This document shows, piece after piece, positions 26,663-35,220 of a stretch of 64,000 nt of DNA. The notes beneath the pieces were generated by a model. It had not been told where the DNA came from. It saw only the letters and a list, made by a program, of their open reading frames with translations, and made no database searches. Made by a program: the position numbers and the translations under genes. Positions within the stretch are counted from its first letter, which is position 1, and each line of letters begins with the position of its first letter. Source of the stretch: CAVTJL01 sp963828215 (GTDB lineage Bacteria; Pseudomonadota; Alphaproteobacteria; Geminicoccales; Geminicoccaceae); assembly GCA_963828215.1 (NCBI GenBank), contig CAWHFO010000051.1, positions 124,001 to 188,000 of the forward strand, read 5' to 3'.

Positions 26663-26938
26663 TCAGTCGGCACGAGTCGACGACGGGTCGAATTGCCGCA
26701 GCATGGCGAGCACATCGTTCTCGTGACGGGCAGGTGCGTGCCGCCGCCCGGTGATCCAGGCGAACAGGTCCTGGTCGCTCTCGTCGAGAAGGGCCTCGTA
26801 GCGATCGAGCTGGCGGTCGTCCAGCGCGCCCAGATGGGCAGCGGCGAAGCGGCCGAGGACGAGATCGCTCTCCAGGAAGCCGCGGTAGCGGCTCCGGTGG
26901 AGGAGGCGCTTGCGCCGTATGGCTGCGGACTCGCTCAA
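26663..26938 (-). CDS. sdhE: Succinate dehydrogenase FAD-assembly factor SdhE
   Basis: 91-residue member of the Sdh5/YgfY/DUF339 family that assists covalent flavinylation of succinate dehydrogenase. The diagnostic RGxxExD motif appears as 'YRGFLESDLVLGRFA', followed by 'YEALLDESDQDLFAWITGR'. Length and motif position are standard. It begins an operon with mfd on the minus strand and is divergent from recG (65 bases apart), a conserved neighbourhood. Confidence 0.93.
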   Translation of the reverse strand: MSESAAIRRKRLLHRSRYRGFLESDLVLGRFAAAHLGALDDRQLDRYEALLDESDQDLFAWITGRRHAPARHENDVLAMLRQFDPSSTRAD

Positions 26939-27003
26939 CGTGGTACCTCGCGCGACGGGATCTGGGGCGCGGTGGGACGAACGAGGGCGGAGGTGTAGCC
27001 GAA

Positions 27004-29114
27004 ATGACCCGGCCGGCCAAGCCGACCGACTGCCGCGCCGTCCCCGGCAAGGCGACCCGGCCGCCCCTGCTCTACCCGCTGTTCGCGCCGGCCGCGGACC
27101 TGCCGGGTGCGGGACCCGCCACCATGCGGCATCTCGCCCGCCTGCTCGGCCGCGACGATCCGCGTTGCCTCGACCTGCTGTGGCTGGCGCCCCGCGCCTG
27201 GGTGGCGACGGAGCCGCTGGCCGACCTCGCCGATGCGCCGCCCGACGGGCGGGTCACGCTCATGGTCGAGGTTCTGCGCCACGAGCCGGCCGGGGCGGCC
27301 CGCCGGCCGCATCGCGTGATCGCCGCGTCCGCCGGCGTCGAGCTGGAGATCGTCTATTTCGGGCTCCCGGCACGGGCGCTCGAGCAGCGGTTCCGGGTCG
27401 GCGGGCGCCACCTGGTCCATGGCCGGGTGTCCCGCTACGGCGCCCGGTGGCAGATGGCGCACCCGGAGATTCTGCCGCTCGCCGCGGCCGGCGGACCGCC
27501 CCTGGCGCTCTACCCGAGCGTCGCGGGGCTGCATCAGGGCCGGCTGCGGCGGCTGGTCGACGGAGCGCTCGGACGGCTGGCCGTGCTGCCGGAGTGGCAG
27601 TCGGGCGGGGCGCGAAGCCGAGCTTCGCCGGGGCGCTCCGGACGCTTCATGCCGCCGGCTCGGACGCTGCGGCGGAGGCGGCGCGACGGCGCCTGGCCTT
27701 CGACGAGCTCCTCGCCATGCACCTGGCGCTCGGCCTCGTCCGCCGGCAGAGCGCCAGCCCGACCCGGCCCGCCGTCCAGGGCGACGGCAGGCTCCGTCGC
27801 GAGCTCCTGGCACACCTGCCCTTTCGGCCGACGGGGGACCAGACGACCGCCCTGGCCGAGATCCAGGGCGACCTCGCGGCCACGGTGGCCCGGGTCCGCC
27901 TGCTGCAGGGCGACGTCGGCTCGGGCAAGACGCTCGTCGCGTTCATGGCGATGCTGACCGCCGTCGAGGCGGGGCGGCAGGCCGTGCTCATGGCGCCGAC
28001 CGAGCTCCTGGCGCGCCAGCACCACGAGACGCTCCGGGGCTGGGCGGCACCTCTCGGCCTCGAGGTCGGCCTCGTGGTGGGCGGCGACGACCGGCCGCGC
28101 CGGAACACGCTGGCCGCCTTGGCCGAGGATCGGCTGTCCCTGGCGGTCGGGACCCACGCGCTGCTCGGCCCGGAGGTCGCCTTCGCCAGCCTGGCCCTGG
28201 CCGTGGTCGACGAGCAGCATCGCTTCGGCGTGGCGCAGCGGCTGGCGCTCGCCAGAAAGGCGAAGGCGGCCTGCCTCCTGCTGATGAGCGCCACCCCCAT
28301 TCCGCGCAGCCTGGTGATGGCGCTCCATGGTGACATCGAGGTCTCGGCGCTGCGCCGGAAGCCGCCGGGACGCCAGCCTGTCCTGACCCGCGTGCTGCCG
28401 GAACGGCGCCTGCCCGAGGTCGTCCTGGCCTGCGGGCGCGCCCTCGAGGCCGGCGCCCGGATCTTCTGGATCTGCCCCTCGATCGAGGACGACGAGGAGG
28501 GCGGGACGGGCGTCGAAGGTCGCCGGGCGGCGTTGCAGGAGCAGCTCGGCGCCCCGGTCGGCGTCGCCCATGGCCGGCAGCGCCCGAGCGAGCGGGAGGC
28601 GGCCATGCGCGCCTTCGCCCAGGGGCGCACGCGCCTCCTCGTCGCGACGACGGTCGTGGAGGTCGGCGTCGACGTGCCGGAGGCGACCATCATCATCGTG
28701 GAGCGGGCCGACCGCTTCGGCCTCGCCCAGCTCCACCAGCTGCGCGGCCGGGTCGGGCGCGGCAGCGATCGGGCCGCCTGCCTGCTTCTCTATGGGCAAG
28801 GCCTGGGCGAGGCGGGGCGGGAGCGCCTGCGCGCGATCCGCCGGACGACCGACGGTTTCGTCATCGCCGAGGCCGACCTGAGGCTCAGGGGGCCGGGCGA
28901 GATCCTGGGCACGCGGCAGAGCGGCCTTCCGGCCTTCCGCCTCGCCGTCCTGCCGGACGATCAGCCCCTCCTCGAGGCGGCGCGGCTCGAGGCCGCCCAG
29001 GCGCTCGCCGCCGACCCGCGCCTCGGGAGCGAGCGCGGTCGGGCCCTGCGGCTGCTCCTGCACCTCTTCGGGCGCGAGGACGCGCTGGGGGCCGATCCGC
29101 TCTGGCCGGACTGA
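27004..29114 (+). CDS. recG: ATP-dependent DNA helicase RecG, one frameshift
   Basis: Fork-regressing helicase of about 703 residues. The N-terminal wedge/OB domain runs from 'MTRPAKPTDCRAVPGKATR' through 'HRVIAASAGVELEIVYFG'. The frame breaks near 27600-27612 by loss of one base between 'RLAVLPEWQ' and 'KPSFAGALRTLHAAG'. The motor is intact: 'LQGDVGSGKTLVAFMAML', 'ALAVVDEQHRFGVAQRLALA', 'LLMSATPIPRSLVMAL', 'LLVATTVVEVGVDVPEATI' and 'QLHQLRGRVGRGSD'. It is divergent from sdhE-mfd. Its usual neighbour, a DUF502 gene, lies downstream in convergent orientation but is now separated from it by an IS. Confidence 0.93.
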
Positions 29115-29204
29115 GCGCCGCCGCCCGCCGCCGACGGCTTCCGGCTGGCGGCACGGCGGCCGGCCCTCGAGCATGTCGGCAGGCCCTCCGCGGCCGCGGG
29201 ATCA

Positions 29205-29239
29205 CGCAGCGGCTGAGCTGCGGGGGCGCCATGGCGCCC
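29205..29239. terminator. Two stem-loops after recG
   Basis: A CGCAGC-n6-GCTGCG hairpin (29205-29222) is followed at once by the perfect 16-base palindrome GGGCGCCATGGCGCCC (29224-29239). They lie 90-125 bases past the recG stop and about 20 bases before the IS end. There is no T run, so a classical intrinsic terminator is not assured. Confidence 0.4.
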
Positions 29240-29259
29240 GCGGGTGCCGTGGCTGCCTC

Positions 29260-30741
29260 GTACTACAGCCGTGTTTCACTGGAGGTTCACCGTCGCCAGT
29301 GGGAGCGACGGGCGCGCTGCTGGTGACGCCGTCGCCAGCGTGACCAGGCGAGGATGGCGTCGATGGCGGGGCGCGGCGGGAGGACGAGGTGCCAGGCAGG
29401 CGGCGCAGCTCCGGGACGGTGAGGGGCAGCAGCTCGGCCGCCAGGCCGGGATCGGGCTCGTCCCCCGACGACGGTCTTGCGCAGAACGGCGAGATAGGCG
29501 TGGGCCAGCATGGCGAGCGTGACGTGGCGGTGCCAGCCGGTCCATCGGCCGCAGCAGGCGGCCGATCCATGCCCGAAGGGGCGATGGCCAGGAGGCCATC
29601 GCGGGAGCGGACCTCGTCCTGGTCGAGGCCGACCTCGCCCTTGGCCGCCTCGAAGCAGGCCTCGATCGTCCAGCGGCTGCCGGCCGACCTGCACGAGCTG
29701 CAAGGGCGGTGCCGTGGCGGGCGTGGGTGAGGTAGAAGGCGAGATCGCCGGGGTCGGCGAGGCTGCGGCGGATCAGGAGGCCCTTCTCCCAGCCCGGCGC
29801 CGCATCGCTGCCGTAAGGAGCGTAGGCCCAGTCGTAGAGCCGCGGGCCCTTCGCACCGTCGCCGGCGCTCAGGCGGTGCCAGCTGCCGGGCGGTACCTCG
29901 CTGGCGTGTTCCTCGACCCGGCCGAAGCCCAGGCGCTGCGCGCGGCTCACCGCCAGCACATAGCCCAGCTCCTTCTCCTGCAACCAGCGGCGCAAGGCAT
30001 GGTCGGCACCATAGACGCTGTCAGCGGTTACCCACGAGAAGGGCAGGCAGGTCGGCATGCGCCCGCTCGAGCATGGCCAAGCCCAGCGCTTCGGCCCTTC
30101 GGCACCGTCTCACGGTGCCGATCCCTGCGGGACCGGATGATCGGCTCTGCCGATCATGGTGGCGAAGCCCACCGCCTCGGGGATGCCGGCCTCGCTCCGG
30201 CGTGCCGGGTCGGCCGCCCGAACCCTCGGGCAGATAGAGCGCCCGGTCGATCAGTGCTCGGCCGTAGCGGCTGGCATAACCGAGGAACACGCCGATCTGG
30301 CAGTTCTCGATCCGCCCCGCCGTGCCGCTGTACTGGCGCTGCACGCCCGCCGATTTGCGGCCCTTCTTCACAAATCCCGTCTCGTCGAGCACCAGGACAC
30401 CGTCGGGAGCCCCCAGATGGTCCGCGACATGAGGTGCTCAGGTCATCGCGCACGGCGTCGGCATCCCACCGCACCCGGCTCAGGAACTCCTGCACCCCGT
30501 CCGGCGTCGGATCGCCCGCCGCCTCCGCCAGCTGCCAGCCGTTCTTCCGTTCCACCGGCGCCAGCAGCCCCCGCAGATCGGCCGCCAACCGCGCGACGCG
30601 GCTCGACCCGCCCGAACCGCGGTCCCAGCCGACCCATCAAGGCCTTGAACGCCTCGGCCCACGCCTCGCCACGGTCCGTTGTACGTCGTCGTTCATCCTC
30701 CATGACGATCGCTCTTACCACATAAAACACGGCTGTAGTAC
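29260..30741 (-). mobile_element. IS701-family insertion sequence with 17-base perfect terminal repeats
   Basis: About 1.48 kb bounded by perfect inverted repeats GTACTACAGCCGTGTTT (29260-29276) and its complement (30725-30741). It contains one transposase gene on the minus strand. If the repeat is taken without its outer base, the four flanking bases are CTCG on the left and CTAG on the right; CTAG fits the YTAR target preference of IS701 elements and the left copy differs by one base. The element sits exactly at the end of the DUF502 gene, whose TAG stop uses part of the right-hand CTAG. Confidence 0.88.
29287..30703 (-). pseudogene. IS701-family DDE transposase, multiply frameshifted
   Basis: Pieces of a single transposase appear in successive frames. 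From the ATG at 30703 they read 'EAWAEAFKALMGRLGPRFGR', then 'GLLAPVERKNGWQLAEAAGD', then 'LDETGFVKKGRKSAGVQRQY' and 'SGTAGRIENCQIGVFLGYAS' (the hallmark DDE region), then 'FSWVTADSVYGADHALRRWL', 'GWHRHVTLAMLAHAYLAVLR' and finally 'IDAILAWSRWRRRHQQRARR' ending at 29287. At least five frame changes separate them. Either the element is inactive or this stretch of sequence is error-rich; perfect terminal repeats argue for recent activity. Whether full-length copies exist elsewhere in the genome cannot be seen. Confidence 0.88.
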
Positions 30742-31499
30742 TAGTCGCTGCGGGCAAGCTCGCGCTGGGCGACCGGCGGCCGGGGCGCCGGTGCGGCGGG
30801 CGCGGGTGTCGAGGGTGTCACGATGCCGCCGGAGATGATGAGCTTCATGGCGTCCTCGACCGACATGGCGAGCGGTACCACGTCGCGGCGCGGCACCACC
30901 ATGTAGAAGCCCGTCGTCGGGTTGGGCGTGCTGGGCATGAAGAGGCTGACGGCGTCGTCGCCGACCACGTCGCGCATCTCGCCCTGGGCGGGGCCGGTCA
31001 CGAACGCCAAGACCCACATGTCGCGGCGCGGCCACTCCACCAGCACCACCTCGCGGAAGGAGCGCGAGGAGTTGGCGAGCACGGTCTCGAAGATCTGCTT
31101 CAGCGTGCCGTAGATGCTCCGCACGACCGGCATGCGGTGGAGGATCCGCTCGCCCGCGCGCATGATCGTCCGGCCGACCATGCCGGCCGTGAACCAGCCG
31201 ATCAGGATCAGCAGCCCGATCATGATGATGAAGCCGAGCCCGGGGACGCTGAAGGGCAGATAGGTGCTCGGATTGTAATAGGCCGGGATGATCGCCGCCG
31301 ACCAGGCGTCGACATAGCCGACGATCTTCCAGACGATCAGGATGGTGATGCTGATCGGCGCCGTGACGATGATGCCGGCCAGCAGGTAGGCGCGCAGCCG
31401 GGCGCCGAGCCCGATCCGTCCCGGCCGCCGCGTCTCGGCGCGGCGCGGCGGCGGCGCCTCGCCCACCGTCTGCTCGGTGTCGTCCAGCTCGTCCTGCAC
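30741..31499 (-). CDS. DUF502 inner-membrane protein
   Basis: 252-residue DUF502 protein. Two membrane segments are clear: 'YLLAGIIVTAPISITILIVW' near residue 38 and 'GFIIMIGLLILIGWFTAGMV' near 90. The family core follows: 'VRSIYGTLKQIFETVLANSS', 'FREVVLVEWPRRDMWVLAFV' and 'LFMPSTPNPTTGFYMVVPRR'. Start is a GTG at 31499. Function of the family is unknown; it is found beside recG in many alphaproteobacteria. Here its stop codon (30741-30743) abuts the IS701 end, so its original 3' flank has been displaced. Confidence 0.88.
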   Translation of the reverse strand: MQDELDDTEQTVGEAPPPRRAETRRPGRIGLGARLRAYLLAGIIVTAPISITILIVWKIVGYVDAWSAAIIPAYYNPSTYLPFSVPGLGFIIMIGLLILIGWFTAGMVGRTIMRAGERILHRMPVVRSIYGTLKQIFETVLANSSRSFREVVLVEWPRRDMWVLAFVTGPAQGEMRDVVGDDAVSLFMPSTPNPTTGFYMVVPRRDVVPLAMSVEDAMKLIISGGIVTPSTPAPAAPAPRPPVAQRELARSD

Positions 31500-31597
31500 G
31501 GCGCCTCGGTCCCGACCGCCCCACGCTCAGGCTTCGCACTATGCGCGGCGGCTCGCGGGTCGTCCAGCGGCGGCGGTGCCGATGCGCCACGGCCTAC

Positions 31598-31620
31598 GCC
31601 CCCGGGCGGCGCCCGGGGGC
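31598..31620. other. Strong GC hairpin upstream of the DUF502 gene
   Basis: A perfect 10-base stem GCCCCCGGGC / GCCCGGGGGC with a three-base loop (31598-31620), about 100 bases before the DUF502 GTG. If transcribed leftwards it would sit in the 5' leader. If read rightwards it precedes an AT-rich tract and could end transcription coming from the left. No gene end is adjacent, which makes its role unclear. Confidence 0.55.
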
Positions 31621-31639
31621 CGCCCCGATCGCCCGAGAT

Positions 31640-31804
31640 CGATAGAATTTTATGGATCTTTTCGTGAATAGCTCTGACAATGATAAATAAATAAAAAATA
31701 TTGACGCCTCATTCATACAATTCCAACCTCATCTGGACGACGTGGAAATCGACGCTGCCCCGGGACAAGGGGCGCCGCGCAAAGTGAAACGAGAAAGCAA
31801 GGCG
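31640..31804 (+). promoter_or_regulatory. AT-rich promoter region of the 31.8 kb gene
   Basis: A strongly AT-rich tract, including ATAAATAAATAAAAAATA at 31683-31700, runs directly into TTGACG (31701-31706), a good -35 with an UP-element-like upstream tract. A matching -10 is not obvious at 16-18 bases. The region of about 300 bases between the two divergent genes has no supported reading frame. Confidence 0.4.
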
Positions 31805-32284
31805 ATGGAGAATGAGATGACCGTGATCAGGAACACCATTCTGCTCGTGCGTCGGATCGCCGATCTCCAGCGGCGCCGGGACACCCTGGCCGAGCGTCAG
31901 GACCGGCTGCGGCGGAGCCTCCCGGAATGGACGTTCGCGCCCCTGCAGCTCGTGGGCATGTCCGCGGCCGAGATCCGCTCCGCGGTGGTCGACCTCGACC
32001 GCGCCGAGCAGGCGGCCGGGCTCGACCAGATCGACGAGGAGATCGAGACCTACGATCGGCAGATCGAGGAGCTCGAGAACGTTCTGCTGACCACTCCGGC
32101 CCGCTCGCTCGAGGGCATCCAGGCGGTCCTCGACCTGGCGATCGGGCGGTTCAGGTCGCAGACGGTGAGCGACCCCGACGACGTCTTCTACGACTATGGC
32201 GACGCGCGCGTGCTCTTCTTCCTCGAGCGCGCGGCCGACGATCTCCGGGGCGTGATCCAGGAGACACAGCGCCAGGCGAGCTGA
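31805..32284 (+). CDS. Hypothetical coiled-coil protein
   Basis: About 159 residues, no family recognised. The N-terminal half is rich in heptads ('LVRRIADLQRRRDTLAERQD', 'RLRRSLPEWTF') and another helix is predicted in 'LDQIDEEIETYDRQIEELEN'. There is no signal peptide or membrane segment. ATG at 31805 is chosen; a second ATG at 31817 is possible. It stands alone on the plus strand behind an AT-rich region with a possible -35, and is convergent with the ABC ATPase gene (9-base gap). Codon use resembles the neighbours, so the coding call is reasonable, but function is unknown. Confidence 0.65.
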   Translation: MENEMTVIRNTILLVRRIADLQRRRDTLAERQDRLRRSLPEWTFAPLQLVGMSAAEIRSAVVDLDRAEQAAGLDQIDEEIETYDRQIEELENVLLTTPARSLEGIQAVLDLAIGRFRSQTVSDPDDVFYDYGDARVLFFLERAADDLRGVIQETQRQAS

Positions 32285-32293
32285 GCCCGGCTG

Positions 32294-33295
32294 TCAGACG
32301 TCGAGCCGGCCCTCCTCGAGGGCGTGACAGGCGGCCCGGGACGTCCCGGCGGGGCGGAGCAGCGGCCGTTCGCCTCGGCAGCGATCCCGTGCGTGCGGGC
32401 AGCGCGGATGGAAGGCGCAGCCCGCCGTCGGGGCGGCTGAGCCCGCAGGCTCGCCGGGCATCGGGCGACGCGGCCGCCCCTGGCGGACGAGACCCGGCGC
32501 CGCGTCGAGCAGCCCCCGCGTGTAGGGGTGCGCCGGCCGGGCCAGCACCGAGTCGGCCGTCCCCTGCTCGACGATACGGCCCCGATACATGACCGCCACC
32601 TCGCCCGCCATCCGGCCCACGACAGCCAGATCGTGGCTGATGAGCAGATAGGCGAGGCCGCGACGCTCCTGCAGGTCGCGCATGAGGTTCAGAATCTGCG
32701 CCTGGACGACGACGTCCAGGGCCGAGGTCGGCTCGTCGGCGACGATGAGCCGGGGGGCCACGGCCAGCGCCCGGGCGATCGACACGCGCTGGCGCTGACC
32801 GCCCGAGAGCTGGTGTGGGTAGCGGTCGCCGTCGGCCGGGTCCAGACCGAGGTCCCGGAGCAGCGCGTCGACGAGTTCCCGACGCTCGCGGCGACTCCTG
32901 CCCCTGCCCGCGGCGCTCAGCGCCTCGCCGACGATGGCGTGGACGCGCCAGCGCGGGTCGAGGCTCGCCGCATGATCCTGGAAGATCATCTGCGGCCCGC
33001 CCTGGACCGACCGTCGCGCGTGCCGGCCGAGGGCGGGCACTCTCCGGCCCTCGTAGCGAACCTCCCCGGCCGAGGGCTCGAGGAGCCCGACCACGAGCTT
33101 GGCCAGCGTGGACTTGCCACAGCCCGACTCGCCCACCACCGCAAGCGTGGTGCCGGCACGAAGCCCGAGATCCACGCCCGCAACCGCGTCCAGGGTCGCG
33201 CGCCCGGCCGAGCCGGGGAGCGGCCATGGCCGGGCGGGCCGGAGAGCGTAGGACTTGGACAGGCCCCGGGTCTCGAGCAGCATCGCCTCAGCCAT
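32294..33295 (-). CDS. Oligopeptide-type ABC transporter ATP-binding protein (DppF/OppF-like), cluster A
   Basis: 333-residue ATPase. Walker A is 'GESGCGKSTLAKLVVGLLEP', the signature 'LSGGQRQRVSIARAL', Walker B 'LIVADEPTSALDV' and the H-loop 'LLISHDLAVVGRMAGEVAV'. The oligopeptide-type C-terminal domain has the cysteine cluster 'CAFHPRCPHARDRC' found in peptide and nickel importers. It overlaps the end of the DppD-like gene by eight bases. It is last of four genes (B-C-D-F) forming a complete translocator on the minus strand. Confidence 0.9.
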   Translation of the reverse strand: MAEAMLLETRGLSKSYALRPARPWPLPGSAGRATLDAVAGVDLGLRAGTTLAVVGESGCGKSTLAKLVVGLLEPSAGEVRYEGRRVPALGRHARRSVQGGPQMIFQDHAASLDPRWRVHAIVGEALSAAGRGRSRRERRELVDALLRDLGLDPADGDRYPHQLSGGQRQRVSIARALAVAPRLIVADEPTSALDVVVQAQILNLMRDLQERRGLAYLLISHDLAVVGRMAGEVAVMYRGRIVEQGTADSVLARPAHPYTRGLLDAAPGLVRQGRPRRPMPGEPAGSAAPTAGCAFHPRCPHARDRCRGERPLLRPAGTSRAACHALEEGRLDV

Positions 33296-34265
33296 CGACG
33301 AGGACGCCGTCAGCCCGCCAGCAGGCTACGCTGTGCCGTTCCGCCACCGACGCCGATGGCGGCGGATCGGACCCACAGCGCGCGGAGGCCGTCGGGCACC
33401 TGGGATGGAAGGCGCAGCCGGGCGGCATGGCACCCGGGCTCGGGGCGCTGCCTGGAGCCACGTGGAGCCGGCCGAACCCGGGGCCGATCTTCGGAACGGC
33501 GGCGATCAGGGCGGCCGAGTAGGGATGGGCCGGAGCCCGGAGGAGGCTGTCGACGGGCGCCGTCTCGACGATGCGGCCCGCATACATCACGGCGACCCGA
33601 CTGGCGGCATCCGCCACGACGCCCAGATCGTGGCTGACGAGCAGAACCGCCGTGGCACGCTCGCGGGCCAGCCGCTTCAGGAGCTCGATGAGGCGGGCCT
33701 GGGTGACGACGTCGAGGGCGCTCGTCGGCTCGTCGGCGATCAGCAGCCGCGGCTCGGCCGAGAGGGCGAGCGCTATGACCGCGCGCTGCCGCAGGCCGCC
33801 AGAAAGCTCGTGCGGGTAGGCGTCGATGCGACGCCCGGCGTCGGGTACCCCGACCTCGTCGAGGAGGCCGACGGCCCGCTCGCGCGCGGCAGCGGCCGAG
33901 AGGTGCAGATGGGTGCGGATCGTCTCGACCAGCTGGCGGCCGATCGAGCGCACCGGGTCGAGGCTGGCCTGCGGGTCCTGAAAGACGCTTCCGATCTCCT
34001 TGCCGCGGATTCGGCGCAGCTGCTCGCCCCCGAGATCGTCGATCCGCCGGCCTCCGAGGTGGACCCTTCCGGCGGCGATGCGCGCCGCCGCTGGAAGAAG
34101 ACCGATGAGGGACGAGGCGAGGAGTGATTTCCCCGCACCCGATTCGCCCACGAGGCCCACGATCTCGCCCTGGCCGATCGTCAGCGACACGCCGTCGACG
34201 GCACGCCGCGGGCCCTGCCGTGTCGCCACCTCGATCGTCAGGCTCTCGATCTCGAGCAAGGTCAC
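33288..34265 (-). CDS. Oligopeptide-type ABC transporter ATP-binding protein (DppD/OppD-like), cluster A
   Basis: About 325 residues from the GTG at 34265 ('TLLEIESLTIEVATRQGPRR'); a GTG at 34304 would add 13 residues and overlap the permease gene. Walker A is 'GESGAGKSLLASSLIGLLP', the signature 'LSGGLRQRAVIALAL', Walker B 'LLIADEPTSALDV' and the H-loop 'LLVSHDLGVVADAASRVAV'. The C-terminal 'GCAFHPRCPTASARC' is again of the peptide/nickel type. It pairs with the downstream DppF-like ATPase. Confidence 0.9.
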   Translation of the reverse strand: MTLLEIESLTIEVATRQGPRRAVDGVSLTIGQGEIVGLVGESGAGKSLLASSLIGLLPAAARIAAGRVHLGGRRIDDLGGEQLRRIRGKEIGSVFQDPQASLDPVRSIGRQLVETIRTHLHLSAAAARERAVGLLDEVGVPDAGRRIDAYPHELSGGLRQRAVIALALSAEPRLLIADEPTSALDVVTQARLIELLKRLARERATAVLLVSHDLGVVADAASRVAVMYAGRIVETAPVDSLLRAPAHPYSAALIAAVPKIGPGFGRLHVAPGSAPSPGAMPPGCAFHPRCPTASARCGSDPPPSASVAERHSVACWRADGVLVDG

Positions 34266-34275
34266 CGTCGGCCGC

Positions 34276-35217
34276 CTACCGGCCGCGCGGATCGGCGGCG
34301 TCACGCAGCCCGTCGCCCGCGAGGTTCGCCGCGAGCACGAGGGCGACCAGGACGGCGGCCGGAAAGAGGGCCACCCACCACTCCCCGGAGAGCAGAAGGT
34401 CGCTGCCGGTGCGGATCAACGTGCCCAACGACGGCTCGGTCGGCGGAAGGCCCACGCCGAGGAAGGAGAGCGTCGCCTCCGTTCCGATGGCCACGCCGAG
34501 GCCGACCGTGCCGACGACGAGGATCGGGCCCAGGATGTTGGGGAGGAGGTGGCGGAGGATGATGGACGCCGAGGAGCGCCGCAGCAGCCGTGCCGCCAGG
34601 ACATACTCCTTGTCGCGCTCGACGAGGGCGCCGGCGCGGGCGAGCCGCGCGAACTGCGGCCAGGCGGAGAGGCCGATCGCCAGGACGAGGGCCGCCATCG
34701 AGAGCCGGTCGCGCCCGACGGGCGTGAGGGCCGCCCTGAGAACGCCGTCGACCAGCAGCGCCACGAGGATGCCGGGGATGGCCAGCTGGACGTCCGCGAG
34801 GCGCATCGCCAGGGTTCCCCAGAGCCCTCCACGATAGCCGCTCCACAGCCCGAGGCCCGTGCCGAGGACCGCCGCCAGGACCACGGCGGCAGCGGCGACG
34901 CCGAGCGAGGTGCGGCTGCCGTAGAGGATGGCCGAGAGCACGTCCCGGCCCTGGTCGTCGGTGCCGAGGGGGTGGCCGACGCTGCCGGCGGCCATCCAGA
35001 AAGGCGGCTCCAGTGCGTCGGCGAGGTCGAGCGCGGCAGGGTCGAGGCTGTCCTGAGGGGCGAGCCAGGGGGCGGCCAGCGCCGCCGCCATCGCGCAGGC
35101 GAGAAAGAACGCCGCCACGAGGGCCAGGGGTATCCCTCGCCTCACGGCCGGCCGGGAAGGTGCCGGTCCCTCGCTCGCCCGCTCATCGGCCGCGACAGCG
35201 GGGATGCGGGTGGCCAT
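34276..35217 (-). CDS. ABC transporter permease (DppC-like), cluster A
   Basis: 313-residue inner-membrane permease. An N-terminal membrane segment ('PLALVAAFFLACAMAAALAA') is followed by 'GHPLGTDDQGRDVLSAILYG', the marker of DppC/OppC, and five more segments. The EAA loop is 'ALVERDKEYVLAARLLRRSS'. 'TEATLSFLGVGLPPTEPSLG' is typical near the C-terminus. It is three bases downstream of the DppB-like gene. Confidence 0.9.
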   Translation of the reverse strand: MATRIPAVAADERASEGPAPSRPAVRRGIPLALVAAFFLACAMAAALAAPWLAPQDSLDPAALDLADALEPPFWMAAGSVGHPLGTDDQGRDVLSAILYGSRTSLGVAAAAVVLAAVLGTGLGLWSGYRGGLWGTLAMRLADVQLAIPGILVALLVDGVLRAALTPVGRDRLSMAALVLAIGLSAWPQFARLARAGALVERDKEYVLAARLLRRSSASIILRHLLPNILGPILVVGTVGLGVAIGTEATLSFLGVGLPPTEPSLGTLIRTGSDLLLSGEWWVALFPAAVLVALVLAANLAGDGLRDAADPRGR

Positions 35218-35220
35218 GGC

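Noticed and set aside
29205..29239. Part of the IS701 element
   Set aside because: The hairpins lie outside the perfect terminal repeat that begins at 29260, so they belong to the recG flank.
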